Source: Ktedonobacteraceae bacterium (GTDB lineage: Bacteria; Chloroflexota; Ktedonobacteria; Ktedonobacterales; Ktedonobacteraceae). Taken from it: a stretch of 64,000 nucleotides of DNA. The translations under genes and the position numbers were made by a program. The notes under the pieces were generated by a model. That model was not told where the DNA came from. It saw only the letters and a program-made list of their open reading frames with translations, and did not search any database. Of this stretch, positions 1 to 7,587 are shown piece by piece. Location: contig DASRBN010000030.1 in the NCBI GenBank assembly GCA_035653615.1, positions 186,001 through 250,000 on the forward strand, in the 5' to 3' direction. The first letter of the stretch is position 1, and each line of letters opens with the position of its first letter.

Positions 1-166
1 TAACCCGGCTGGTAGAGGTCTTTTTCTGCCTATTGATAGCTGTTGTTGATCTAAAGATATCCTCATGCTCTCATGAAGTATCTCTACTAACCCCTACCTG
101 CCGAGACGAGATTGCTCACACTATGCAGTTTGTTTTGTAGTGGTTCGTCTCTAAGGAGAGATCGAC
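1..166 (+). other. Window edge upstream of hyfC; possible riboswitch-terminator remnant
   Basis: No gene is seen here. Around 11-35 the sequence GGTAGAGGTCTTTTTCT resembles the 3' arm plus U tract that ends the fluoride-riboswitch terminators elsewhere in this window (GGTAGAAGTTTTTTT). It may therefore be the tail of a riboswitch whose aptamer lies left of the window. The AAGGAGAG at 153-160 is a clear ribosome binding site for the gene at 167. The riboswitch reading is tentative because the aptamer is not in view. Confidence 0.3.
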
Positions 167-1126
167 ATGGTGCAACTGGCACTCTTTCAGGGGTTACAGA
201 TACTCACCGTTCTCATCTGTGCTCCACTGCTTCGTGGAATCATCAATCGCCTCAAGGCCATGGTGCAATCCAAACGCGGGCCAAGCATCTGGCAACCGTA
301 CCGCGACCTGTGGAAATTGCTCCGCAAGGGAAGTGTCGTTTCGGAACATGCTTCCTGGGTCTATCACGCAGCACCACTCTTCAGTTTCATTACGCCGCTC
401 ATCGTTGCCATGCTCATCCCGGTACTGACAGCCTATCCGCTGCCATATGCCTTCATGGGTGATATGCTGGCTGGGGGGTTCATCCTTTCGCTGGGCGGCT
501 TCTTTACCTCGCTGGCTGCCCTAGACACGGCCAGCACGTTTGGTGGCATGGGGAGCAGCCGCGCTCGCGTAGTTTCCCTGCTGGCCGAACCGGTCGTGAT
601 CCTGATACTCTTCAGCGTCACGCTGATTGCCCAGGTCACCATTCCATTCGCCGTCAATCAGACGCTCATTTCGACGGCTTATTTATTTAATCCAGCCCAC
701 TGGTTGCTGGCCGCGGCCCTGTTCATGGTCATCCTGGCCGAAACGGGGCGCATTCCGGTTGATAATCCCTCCAGCACCTTTGAACTCTCGATGATCGAGT
801 CGTCACGCACGCTGGAGTATTCCGGTCAGGAGCTGGCACTGATGGAATGGGGCGGCGCGATGCGCTTCTTCGTGCTGCTGACGATCCTGCTCAATGTGCT
901 GACCGCGCCCTGGGGGCTGGCGCCTGATGGAGGTACAAATGCCCTTACCGTACTAATCGCGGTAGTCACATTGCTGTTCAAGATGCTGGTAATCTGCTGC
1001 GTGATAGTTGTCATCGAATCATCGATCGCCAAGTGGCGCTTTTTCCGCATCCCGGAATTTCTGGGTACCGCGGTCATCCTGGCTGCCCTGGCTATTGTCT
1101 TCTTCTATCTAACACGCCTGAGTTGA
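167..1126 (+). CDS. hyfC: Hydrogenase-4 / formate hydrogenlyase membrane subunit (HyfC/HycD/NuoH family)
   Basis: A 319-residue integral membrane protein with about eight hydrophobic segments, homologous to the NuoH-like subunit that connects a NiFe-hydrogenase or dehydrogenase arm to proton-pumping subunits. Family landmarks are visible: the loop KRGPSIWQPYRDLWKLLRKG near residue 35 and the loop ETGRIPVDNPSSTFEL near residue 190. The start is ATG 167 with AAGGAGAG upstream. It is followed by a hyfE-like gene and a broken hyfF-like gene, the usual order of hydrogenase-4 membrane genes. Formate-hydrogenlyase-like genes have been reported under fluoride riboswitches, which fits the rest of this region. 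No hydrogenase catalytic subunit is in the window, so the electron donor is unknown. Confidence 0.85.
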   Translation: MVQLALFQGLQILTVLICAPLLRGIINRLKAMVQSKRGPSIWQPYRDLWKLLRKGSVVSEHASWVYHAAPLFSFITPLIVAMLIPVLTAYPLPYAFMGDMLAGGFILSLGGFFTSLAALDTASTFGGMGSSRARVVSLLAEPVVILILFSVTLIAQVTIPFAVNQTLISTAYLFNPAHWLLAAALFMVILAETGRIPVDNPSSTFELSMIESSRTLEYSGQELALMEWGGAMRFFVLLTILLNVLTAPWGLAPDGGTNALTVLIAVVTLLFKMLVICCVIVVIESSIAKWRFFRIPEFLGTAVILAALAIVFFYLTRLS

Positions 1127-1215
1127 GGTAATCCAGGAAGGTTGGTATGAATATCTATTCCCAGACAAACACGATACGACAAAAGCATTCACATTCTGAG
1201 AGGAGTTAACAACAT

Positions 1216-1908
1216 ATGCATCCTTCCGCTTCACTCGTGCTGCTGGCAGCACCTGCCGGCATCTCTACGCAGGTGCTGCAAGTGCTCGGGGCATTACTGC
1301 TGCTGACCGCTTTCGCTACTGTAGCCGCGCGGCATATCAATGGAGCTATCGGAATCTATGCCATCCAGTCGTTTGCCCTGGCAATGGTAGCTGTGGTGGT
1401 TGGCTACTTCACAGGCAGCAGCGACCTGTACATTGTTGCTGTGCTGACAGTAATCGTAAAGTGCGGAGCGATTGCCTGGATTTTGCGTAATGTGACCAAC
1501 CGGCTGCACCTGCAGCGCGAAGCACGCCCGTACCTCACTATTCCAGTCTCGCTCCTCATATGCGCATTGCTAACGCTGCTGGCCTTTTTTACTTCTCCGG
1601 CAGTGGTAGCGCCGGGTACCTTTTTGAATGAGCCGCCCCTGGCCATCTCTATCGCCATGGTACTCATCGGGCTGTTTCTCTTGAGCAGCCGTCGGCACGC
1701 GGTCATACAGGTCATTGGCTTGCTGACCATCGAGAACGGTCTCTTTTCGGGTGCCATTGCCATTGCCTATGGGATGCCGCTTATTGTTGAGTTCGGCATC
1801 CTTTTCGATATCCTGATTGCCGTCATTGTCATGAGCCTGCTGGTGACGCTCATCCAGCGCGAACTAATTACAGCTGATACTGCCAATCTGCAACGCCTGA
1901 AAGGATAG
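1216..1908 (+). CDS. hyfE: Hydrogenase-4 component E-like membrane protein
   Basis: A 230-residue, very hydrophobic protein with about six to seven membrane segments. Its length and position between a HyfC-like and a HyfF-like gene match HyfE, an NuoK-like small subunit of the membrane arm. The GAGAGGAGTTAAC just upstream gives a strong ribosome binding site for ATG 1216. The 89-bp gap after hyfC holds nothing else, so the genes are probably cotranscribed. The next gene starts 6 bp after the stop. The HyfE call rests on topology, size and synteny. Confidence 0.75.
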   Translation: MHPSASLVLLAAPAGISTQVLQVLGALLLLTAFATVAARHINGAIGIYAIQSFALAMVAVVVGYFTGSSDLYIVAVLTVIVKCGAIAWILRNVTNRLHLQREARPYLTIPVSLLICALLTLLAFFTSPAVVAPGTFLNEPPLAISIAMVLIGLFLLSSRRHAVIQVIGLLTIENGLFSGAIAIAYGMPLIVEFGILFDILIAVIVMSLLVTLIQRELITADTANLQRLKG

Positions 1909-1914
1909 TACTAC

Positions 1915-2659
1915 ATGACACTTACGTTTTTATTGCTTATACCGCTGCTGGTCAGTGGGATATGCTTGATTGCCCCGGGTCGGCGCTGGATGGAAATAGT
2001 GACTGTCACGGGTACGGTGCTCATACTCGTCCTCGCCGGTTTTGCCGCGCGGCAGGTAATGCTTACCGGACACGTTGGTGAGCTTGCGAGCTGGCTCTAT
2101 GCCGATGCCCTCAGCATCGTGACGCTGCTGGTCATCGCCTTCGTGAGCTTTACCGCCGCCCTCTATTCGGTTGGCTATCTACGTGAAGATATGCGCGAGC
2201 AGGATGTGACACGTGGCGAGGGATTGCATCACGTGAAGCGCTACTACGTGCTGTTCAATCTGTTCGTCTTTAGTATGCTCGTGGTGCCGGTCAGCGATAG
2301 CCTTGGTGTGCTGTGGATCGCTATTGAGGGGACGACGCTGGCCTCGCTCTTCCTGGTGAGCTTCAATAGAACGAGAGAGGCGTTGGAGGCAGCCTGGAAA
2401 TATGTGATTGTCGGCTCTGTGGGTATTGCTCTCGCGCTTTTCGGCACTATCCTCGCCTACTATTCGGCAGTGCAGGTACTGGGAGCCAGCTATGACCTGA
2501 ACTGGTCAGTACTGGCCCCGGTAGCGGCAACGTTGAATCCGAATATCATGCGCCTGGCTGTCGCGGCGCGCCCGCATCATTCAATCAGGCAATGTGAACC
2601 AGTATGTCGCCTACATCTTTCTCATTGTCCTGATCGTTCTGATCCTGCGAGCTATATAG
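1915..2659 (+). pseudogene. hyfF: Deleted fusion of a HyfF-like antiporter subunit with another subunit's C-terminus
   Basis: The first 215 or so residues (to about 2560) match the N-terminal part of the NuoL/M/N-type proton-translocating subunit HyfF: six or so membrane helices and the segment GVLWIAIEGTTLASLFLVSF. Family members are usually about 480-650 residues. At about 2560-2570 the homology stops. In a different frame the sequence encodes RIIQSGNVNQYVAYIF followed by a hydrophobic helix and a stop at 2657-2659, which looks like the C-terminus of a NuoL/HyfB-like antiporter subunit. A deletion between two paralogous subunits, leaving the halves out of frame, explains this best. The antiporter core is lost, so the hyf operon is probably non-functional as a pump here. 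Confidence 0.7.
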
Positions 2660-2678
2660 GAAGGAGGGAGGTGTCATC

Positions 2679-3139
2679 ATGTTTCAGCAATTGCTTGTGG
2701 TGCTAGATGGTTCTGAGGGCTCGCTGAGCGACAGATGCCGCTATTGACCTCGCGGGCCGTCTTGGCGCTCAACTGGATATTCTTCCTGCCGAAGAAACGG
2801 CGCCTCGGTGAACACGAGGGGCAGGTAATTCTCGACTACAGCAAAGAACAGCATTGCGATCTGCTGGTGCTGGGCCACCAGGGACATTCTGGCGTGTGGG
2901 GAGCATTTCTGGGCGGTACAGCAGATAAACTGATCAGCCAGGGTCCAGTGACAGTGCGACAAGTTATGCGGCCACGGCTCTTTGCGGTGACTCCCGCGGC
3001 TCCGGTGCTGGAGGCAGTTCGCATCATGTTGGTGCATCAGATCAAACGTCTCGTCGTAGTGGATGATGGTGGTAAGCCTTTAAAATTTGTAGACCGTCAA
3101 CAACTCCTGCGCTCCTTGATCGAAGGGGCGCCGTTTTGA
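2679..3139 (+). pseudogene. Fragmented UspA-like gene joined to a CBS-domain fragment
   Basis: ATG 2679 follows GGAAGGAGGGAGG and encodes the UspA start MFQQLLVVLDGSEGS, but the frame stops at about 2746. A shifted frame gives DAAIDLAGRLGAQLDIL, the next UspA segment. It then jumps, with the middle of the domain missing, to DLLVLGHQGHSGVWGAFLGG (the C-terminal UspA nucleotide loop). This runs in frame into MRPRLFAVTPAAPVLEAVRI and IKRLVVVDDGGKPLKFVDRQ, a CBS-domain pattern. At least two internal deletions have fused pieces of two stress genes. The ORF from 2735 to 3139 might still be translated, but it lacks a complete nucleotide-binding domain. Confidence 0.65.
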
Positions 3140-3163
3140 TAGAAATCTGGAGGAGCTGAGAAG

Positions 3164-3511
3164 ATGTATTGCTACGCGTGTTTCTTAGAAACGGGCTGTG
3201 ATTCCAGTCCTGCCCTGGCTATCTGCCAGCGCTGCGGCGCCGGCATTTGCAGAGCGCATCTCGTAGAATTAACTGTGCCCCCGGTAATTGGCCCGGGAGG
3301 AGAAGCAAGGTCTATGCTCATCTGTCGCCGCTGTGTAAATCTCTCGATGACCCGGCTCTACGGGTCAAATAAGAGGTCAGATGAACAATGCAATTCATCA
3401 CGACGGGGATGGTGGAGGTGGTTCCGGCAGCACCCGCCATCGCCACTGCCGACGCCAGAAGAAGCGGTGGAATCGGTTGAACAGTTTCTTCACCACCAGC
3501 AAAGCCAGTAG
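3164..3511 (+). CDS. Small cysteine-rich zinc-binding protein (DUF2180-like)
   Basis: A 115-residue protein starting at ATG 3164 behind GGAGGAGCTGAGAAG. The first 65 residues contain paired cysteines and a histidine (MYCYACFLE near residues 3-6, ICQRCGAGICRAH near 25-37, CRRC near 57-60), typical of a treble-clef or B-box-like zinc site. The C-terminal half is polar, with an arginine/tryptophan-rich stretch (RRGWWRWFRQ). I do not recognise a function. DUF2180-type proteins often sit beside UspA and stress genes, as here. It lies between the broken uspA and the WD40 gene on the same strand, 54 bp before the latter, and is probably cotranscribed with it. Confidence 0.6.
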   Translation: MYCYACFLETGCDSSPALAICQRCGAGICRAHLVELTVPPVIGPGGEARSMLICRRCVNLSMTRLYGSNKRSDEQCNSSRRGWWRWFRQHPPSPLPTPEEAVESVEQFLHHQQSQ

Positions 3512-3565
3512 AAGTTTTTGCTGAGTATACAGAAGAGATACAGATAAGACGAAGGAGTGCTGAAC

Positions 3566-4471
3566 ATGGTAGAGCCTGGAACTACTCTGGTTGTCTATCA
3601 CGGTCATTCTGAAAGAGTAGCTGCCCTGGCGTGGTCTCCCGATGGCAGGCACATCGCCTCGGGCTCCTGGGATAAGACGGTGCAGGTCTGGGAGGCCGCT
3701 ACTGGAAAGCCTGTCTTCACCTATTACGGCCATTCCGAACGTGTCAATGCTGTAGCCTGGTCTCCTGCTGGAATATCTATTGTCTCAGGCTCCAGGGATA
3801 CTACAGCGCAGGTCTGGGATGCAGCATCCGGCAGGAATCTCATCACTTATCGTGGGCATCCCAGCCCTGTCCTGGCCCTGGCATGGTCCCCCGATGGAAC
3901 GCGCATCGCTTCCGGTTCCTGGGATGGTGTTGTGCAGGTCTGGGATGCCCATACTGGAAAGCCCATCCTCACGTATTATGGGCATTCCGAAAAGGTAACG
4001 ACCGTAGCCTGGTCTCCTGATGGCAGGTACATCGCCTCTGGTAGCGAGGATCGCACCGTACAGGTGTGGGAGGTAGAACATGGAAAGCGCCTTTTCATGT
4101 ATGGTGGGCACCGGGCCCAGGTAAACGCGCTATCCTGGGCCGCTGATAGCACGCATCTTGCCTCGGGCAGCCAAGACAAGACAGCGCAGGTCTGGCATGC
4201 CACTAGCGGACGCCCTGTTTGTACCTACCGTGGGCACCTCTGGAGTGTCAATGCCGTAGCCTGGTCGCCTGATGGTGCGCGCATTGCCTCTGGTAGTGAC
4301 GATATGACGGTGCATATCTGGGACGCTTCAAATGCAACCAATCTCTTCATCTACCATGGTCATGCTCGTAGCCTGTATGCTTTTGTAGTAGCCGTGGCCT
4401 GGTCGCCTGATGGTGCGCGCATAGCCTCGGGCAACGAGGATTGGAAGGTACACGTCTGGACAGCGCCCTGA
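3566..4471 (+). CDS. Seven-bladed WD40 beta-propeller protein
   Basis: A 301-residue protein made almost entirely of seven WD40 repeats. Each has the GH...VxALAWSPDGxxIASGSxDxTVQVWD pattern with a pitch of about 42 residues, enough for one closed propeller. There is no signal peptide, membrane segment or fused kinase or protease domain, which is unusual for bacterial WD40 proteins. A scaffold or protein-binding role in the cytoplasm is likely. ATG 3566 follows GAAGGAGTGCTGAAC, so I prefer it to the CTG nine bases upstream. The last repeat has a short insertion (SLYAFV). The gene converges on uspA (stop 12 bp away on the other strand). Confidence 0.85.
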   Translation: MVEPGTTLVVYHGHSERVAALAWSPDGRHIASGSWDKTVQVWEAATGKPVFTYYGHSERVNAVAWSPAGISIVSGSRDTTAQVWDAASGRNLITYRGHPSPVLALAWSPDGTRIASGSWDGVVQVWDAHTGKPILTYYGHSEKVTTVAWSPDGRYIASGSEDRTVQVWEVEHGKRLFMYGGHRAQVNALSWAADSTHLASGSQDKTAQVWHATSGRPVCTYRGHLWSVNAVAWSPDGARIASGSDDMTVHIWDASNATNLFIYHGHARSLYAFVVAVAWSPDGARIASGNEDWKVHVWTAP

Positions 4472-4482
4472 TGATCCCAGAT

Positions 4483-4905
4483 TCAGCGAACAAGTAGAAC
4501 CGTGCAGGGGACATGCCGGCTCACCTTCTCGGCGGTTGTCCCCAGAAACATCATCCAGGCTCTGGAATGTCCACTACTGCCCAGCACCACCAGGTCGAAT
4601 CCGCCTTCTCTGGTGAAGTCGACGATCGTGCGTGCTGCGTGACCGGCTCGAATCTCACTCCGTAGTTGAATGCCGAGCTTGAGCGCGCGCAGGTAGGCAA
4701 CCGAGAGCGCTTCCTGATAGAAGCGATTGGCAAATTCCCTCGCCTCCTCTACCTCGTCAATAGTTGCGGCATAATGCGGCAGTCGCTCTTCGACGGCCAG
4801 CGCCCATAGCTCAGCGCCAGAAGCTTGAGTTAGTTCAAGGGCTACGTCTAATGCTCGCTTTGCCCCGGGCGAGCCATCGTAGGCCAACAAGATCTTGCGA
4901 AACAT
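4483..4905 (-). CDS. Universal stress protein (UspA family)
   Basis: A 140-residue single UspA domain of normal length. It starts MFRKILLAYDGSPGAKRALDVA and ends with the ATP-binding signature G-x2-G-x9-G-T (GSSGHSRAWMMFLGTTAEKV), so it is probably an ATP-binding type. It lies 93 bp downstream of the antiporter gene on the same strand, so it is probably transcribed from the fluoride-riboswitch-controlled promoter at about 6.35 kb. UspA genes are recurrent partners of fluoride riboswitches. An intact copy here contrasts with the broken uspA at 2.7-3.1 kb. The exact role in fluoride or proton stress is not known. Confidence 0.88.
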   Translation of the reverse strand: MFRKILLAYDGSPGAKRALDVALELTQASGAELWALAVEERLPHYAATIDEVEEAREFANRFYQEALSVAYLRALKLGIQLRSEIRAGHAARTIVDFTREGGFDLVVLGSSGHSRAWMMFLGTTAEKVSRHVPCTVLLVR

Positions 4906-4998
4906 CTCATTTCTCTCCCCTTACAGTGTGGCAGGGTCGTTCATCGCTATCGATGTATTCGCCGGGAATAGCCTGTTGGCCTATGCTTTCCAGTATCC

Positions 4999-6186
4999 TT
5001 ATCCTAACTCGGAGGTTACTTCCTCAGCCTCCTCAAGCATATCTGTTGCATCCTGAGATGAAGTCAGCTTTGCTTGCTTCGGGAGGAACCACGTCTGAGC
5101 GATAAAGGTAGGCACGATGGCTGAACCAATCACGACCGAGACCAGGATCGTGTATTGCGCCTGGTTGATAATGCCGTGTGTGAGTCCATACAGTGCTGAG
5201 ATGCTGCCGAAGGTAAGACCAGTCGACATGAGCAATGTCGTATAGTTTCCTTCGCGTTTTGACATCTGGAAAGCACGTGTCAATGGCCAGATCCCGACGC
5301 ATTTGGCGAGCATCTTGACCCCAAGCAACGCGATCACGAGCAGCAGCCCGGTAAGCAGGGCTGGCAGCGAAATCAAGGTTCCGGCTTTAATAAAGAAGAA
5401 AGGTGTCAACAGCGCGAAAGCGATGGTGCGCATACGATTGATGAGCACTTTATCGTGGCTGAAGACTCCGGCAATGACCAGGCCGATCAGGTAAGCGGGC
5501 AGGACAGCTTCGCTATTGGCGAGTGTCGCCATTCCTCCCAGGAAGAAGAGTACCACAAAGAGAAACTTCACCTCCAGTTCACTGACTCGTCCTCCAAACT
5601 TCGTGATAACCCAGCGCGTGATCGGTTGCAATTTCCAGAGGACGACAAGAAGGACTGCAACAAACACGGCCAGCCAGATAGTGAAACTGGCGAATAGCAC
5701 CCCCAACGCAATGACCGTTCCAAGATCGTTGACGAAGCAGGCGGCAAGGATCAATTTTCCGAGTTCTGTATTGTTCAGCCCCGTCTCTACCATCACAGCA
5801 TATACAACCGCTACGGAAGTCGTAGACAAGGCGATACCAGCAATTTCAGCGGCATGCAGGTTCCAATGTGTCACAAACAGAGCAAACGCAAATGCGCCCA
5901 CAAATGGAAAGAGAAACCCAATCCCACCCATAGCCAGGCTAGGCTTGAGATGCTTTCGCAGCGAATCAGGATCGATTTCAGCGCCGGCAAGAAACGTCAA
6001 AAGGACGGACCCGAAACTGGCAAGAAAATCGATCCAGGGCGTGGTTTGAAAGTGAAGAAAGTTTCCACCAATCACCCCCAGACATATCTCGATCAAGGCG
6101 ACCGAGATACCCACACGAATAGAAATGAGACTTGCGAGCAAGGCTATGCCCATCCAGGCAGCAGCAATAAACCAGATGTTCTCCAC
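4999..6186 (-). CDS. Monovalent cation:proton antiporter (CPA2, Na_H_Exchanger family)
   Basis: A 395-residue membrane protein with about 12 helices covering the full transport domain. LTFLAGAEIDPDSLRKHL near residue 65 matches the conserved CPA2 loop. ACFVNDLGTVIALG near residue 150 carries the Asn-Asp pair expected of electroneutral exchangers. The C-terminal tail is short and acidic, and there is no TrkA-N domain, so it is not a full KefB/C. A fluoride riboswitch with terminator sits about 55 bp upstream (6242-6352, same strand), so expression should rise with fluoride. Protons carried in as HF must be expelled, and antiporters are known members of fluoride regulons. Whether the transported ion is Na+, K+ or an anion cannot be read from the sequence. 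Confidence 0.85.
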   Translation of the reverse strand: MENIWFIAAAWMGIALLASLISIRVGISVALIEICLGVIGGNFLHFQTTPWIDFLASFGSVLLTFLAGAEIDPDSLRKHLKPSLAMGGIGFLFPFVGAFAFALFVTHWNLHAAEIAGIALSTTSVAVVYAVMVETGLNNTELGKLILAACFVNDLGTVIALGVLFASFTIWLAVFVAVLLVVLWKLQPITRWVITKFGGRVSELEVKFLFVVLFFLGGMATLANSEAVLPAYLIGLVIAGVFSHDKVLINRMRTIAFALLTPFFFIKAGTLISLPALLTGLLLVIALLGVKMLAKCVGIWPLTRAFQMSKREGNYTTLLMSTGLTFGSISALYGLTHGIINQAQYTILVSVVIGSAIVPTFIAQTWFLPKQAKLTSSQDATDMLEEAEEVTSELG

Positions 6187-6241
6187 AAATTCCTCCTATG
6201 GCTTTCGATGAATCGCCCAGGTGGGAAAGAAAACAGGAAGC

Positions 6242-6352
6242 AAAAGAAAAGCTCCTGATTCACGCACCGGGCAGAATCAGGAGCCATTAGCATTGTCGCG
6301 GTTTGACCGGGAAAAAATTCCCTGCTGGTCAGGCGGACTCCATCGCCGTTTT
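6242..6352 (-). promoter_or_regulatory. Fluoride riboswitch (crcB type) with terminator, controlling antiporter-uspA
   Basis: Read on the minus strand, the aptamer starts GGCGATGGAGTCCGCC, continues through a GC hairpin to AAACCGC, and closes with GCTAATGGCTCCTG, the standard crcB-motif layout. The closing strand GGCTCCTGATTC also forms the 5' arm of a terminator whose 3' arm is GAATCAGGAGC, followed by TTTTCTTTTG. Fluoride binding should therefore prevent termination. This copy is the most divergent of the set (GGAGTCC instead of GAAGCTC). Confidence 0.9.
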
Positions 6353-6489
6353 GTTTTTAGACTACCAGAAGTATACAGCATCCCGGTGCTGTATGTCTAG
6401 CTGCCAAATTCCATCGTGGTACAGATGGTTGAGTGAAAATGTTCTCATTTTGAAATGGAACAGTTCCTTGCATACAATAGAAGTATGGG

Positions 6490-6553
6490 GTCAAGCTCTA
6501 TCCTGACATGACACAGTTTTCATGAGGAAGGATAGAGCTTGACGAATTGCTTT
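6490..6553. repeat. Inverted repeat with 15-bp perfect arms
   Basis: GTCAAGCTCTATCCT at 6490-6504 is repeated inverted at 6539-6553, with a 34-base spacer. It lies between two minus-strand riboswitches in a stretch without genes. No U tract follows on either strand, so it is not an obvious terminator. It may be a scar of a mobile element or a protein-binding palindrome. Confidence 0.6.
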
Positions 6554-6577
6554 GCAAATTGTTGCGCAAAAAAAGCT

Positions 6578-6668
6578 TCTACTGCTGTCACTCTACCGAA
6601 AGGTAGTATAGACAGAAAGTAGAAGCCATTAGCCGTAGCGGCTGTATGCGAGCCTCATCGCAAAACGC
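6578..6668 (-). promoter_or_regulatory. Second minus-strand fluoride riboswitch, without an adjacent gene
   Basis: On the minus strand: TGCGATGAGGCTCGCA, a short hairpin, then GGCTAATGGCTTCTAC, the aptamer pattern. The terminator hairpin (GCTTCTACT... AGTAGAAGC) ends in seven U residues at 6578-6584. The next 220 bases downstream hold no gene, only the inverted repeat at 6490-6553 and then the antiporter's own riboswitch. It is either a tandem element in the antiporter leader or the relic of a deleted gene. Confidence 0.88.
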
Positions 6669-6686
6669 AATTCTTTACCTGAATGT

Positions 6687-6715
6687 AGTATACAAACTGG
6701 CATAGTGATCGTCAA
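6687..6715 (-). promoter_or_regulatory. Promoter for the minus-strand riboswitch leader
   Basis: On the minus strand TTGACG (6710-6715) and TATACT (6687-6692) are separated by 17 bp, a near-consensus housekeeping promoter. It lies just upstream of the aptamer ending at 6668 and diverges from the plus-strand promoter at 6732-6760. Confidence 0.7.
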
Positions 6716-6731
6716 GACCCCTCCGTACAAC

Positions 6732-6760
6732 TTGACGCTGCTTGCACAGCATGGTATGGT
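6732..6760 (+). promoter_or_regulatory. Promoter for the plus-strand riboswitch leader
   Basis: TTGACG (6732-6737) and TATGGT (6755-6760) with 17-bp spacing, about 25 bp before the plus-strand aptamer at 6786. Its -35 lies only about 17 bp from the -35 of the divergent minus-strand promoter, so the two share one upstream region. Confidence 0.6.
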
Positions 6761-6785
6761 TAGTGTGAGAACAGTACTTCATATA

Positions 6786-6885
6786 GCGATGAAGCTCGCG
6801 TGATTCGCCGTAACGAAACGGCTGATAGCTTCTACTCGGACAGGAAAACCACCTGTTGGATTATTGTCTGAGCAGAAGTTTTTTT
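6786..6885 (+). promoter_or_regulatory. Fluoride riboswitch with terminator, controlling the 6.9-8.5 kb genes
   Basis: GCGATGAAGCTCGC opens the aptamer, CGCCG...CGGCTGATAGCTTCTAC closes it. The last strand pairs again in the terminator (CTTCTACTCGGACA with TGTCTGAGCAGAAG) followed by TTTTTTT at 6879-6885. It precedes two plus-strand genes of unknown function, which makes them candidate fluoride-stress genes. Confidence 0.9.
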
Positions 6886-6928
6886 CTGCTCACTTATGAT
6901 CCAGCGACAGCGAAAGTGAGTGCAAGCA

Positions 6929-7552
6929 ATGGATCAGCCAGATAATGCCGCGAAAAACACTGCCATCATTCAGGGAAGAGCCGTGCGTTCATGCGAACTG
7001 CGCCTGGAACGACGCTCAATGGATGCCAATGGGAGAGAACGTGTGGAATACATCTGTGGAGCAAGCGGGGGGCCTGAACAGGGATATATCTTAGCGGTTG
7101 CCGGAGATGATATCTCATCAATGGTGGCTATCTGCAACTCCTGCCCCATTCCCGACGCGCTCGCGGCTCCCCAGTCGTGTCTGACCCTGGTTCCAATCCG
7201 TCGTTTCTCTGCTGGAAAGCGCAGCCTGCCAGTAATTCAGGCTCATGTACAGCAAACCCAGGAAGATCAAGAGGACGTGCAAGCCGATGTCTTTTTCCCT
7301 TGCCGTTGGTTCTATACATTAGATGGACAAAATCAGCCACGGCATACCTATCGCTGCCGGGGCTGCCCATACTGGTTCCCGCGTCCTCCGCTTGAGCTTT
7401 TCACCGATTACTGGCCCATCACACAAAAGATGCTGCGTGTAGTAAACGGCGAAGAAATCATCGTAAGACCGCGTACCGGCTTTACCCCCTCGAACAGACA
7501 AACCACCAGCAAAACCTGGTGGCGGCGTCTCCTGCAAAAAATCTTCTTTTAA
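6929..7552 (+). CDS. Cysteine-rich protein of unknown function, fluoride-riboswitch controlled
   Basis: A 207-residue protein that I do not recognise. It contains repeated cysteine pairs (ICNSCPIPDA near residue 70, PCRWFYTL near 130, YRCRGCPYWFPRP near 147), suggesting one or two zinc or iron-sulfur sites, then a basic, tryptophan-rich C-terminus (KTWWRRLLQKIFF) that could touch membrane or nucleic acid. ATG 6929 is chosen over the GTG at 6920, although no strong ribosome binding site distinguishes them. It is the first gene after the fluoride riboswitch at 6786-6885 and is followed 35 bp later by the PH-like gene. No signal peptide is visible. Confidence 0.55.
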   Translation: MDQPDNAAKNTAIIQGRAVRSCELRLERRSMDANGRERVEYICGASGGPEQGYILAVAGDDISSMVAICNSCPIPDALAAPQSCLTLVPIRRFSAGKRSLPVIQAHVQQTQEDQEDVQADVFFPCRWFYTLDGQNQPRHTYRCRGCPYWFPRPPLELFTDYWPITQKMLRVVNGEEIIVRPRTGFTPSNRQTTSKTWWRRLLQKIFF

Positions 7553-7587
7553 CTGAAAACGACAGGGAAGACAGACGGTGAGCAATT

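Noticed and set aside
3501-3530. AGTAGAAGTTTTTGCTGAG before the WD40 gene, resembling a riboswitch terminator tail
   Set aside because: It overlaps the end of the preceding coding region, and no aptamer or pairing arm is present upstream.
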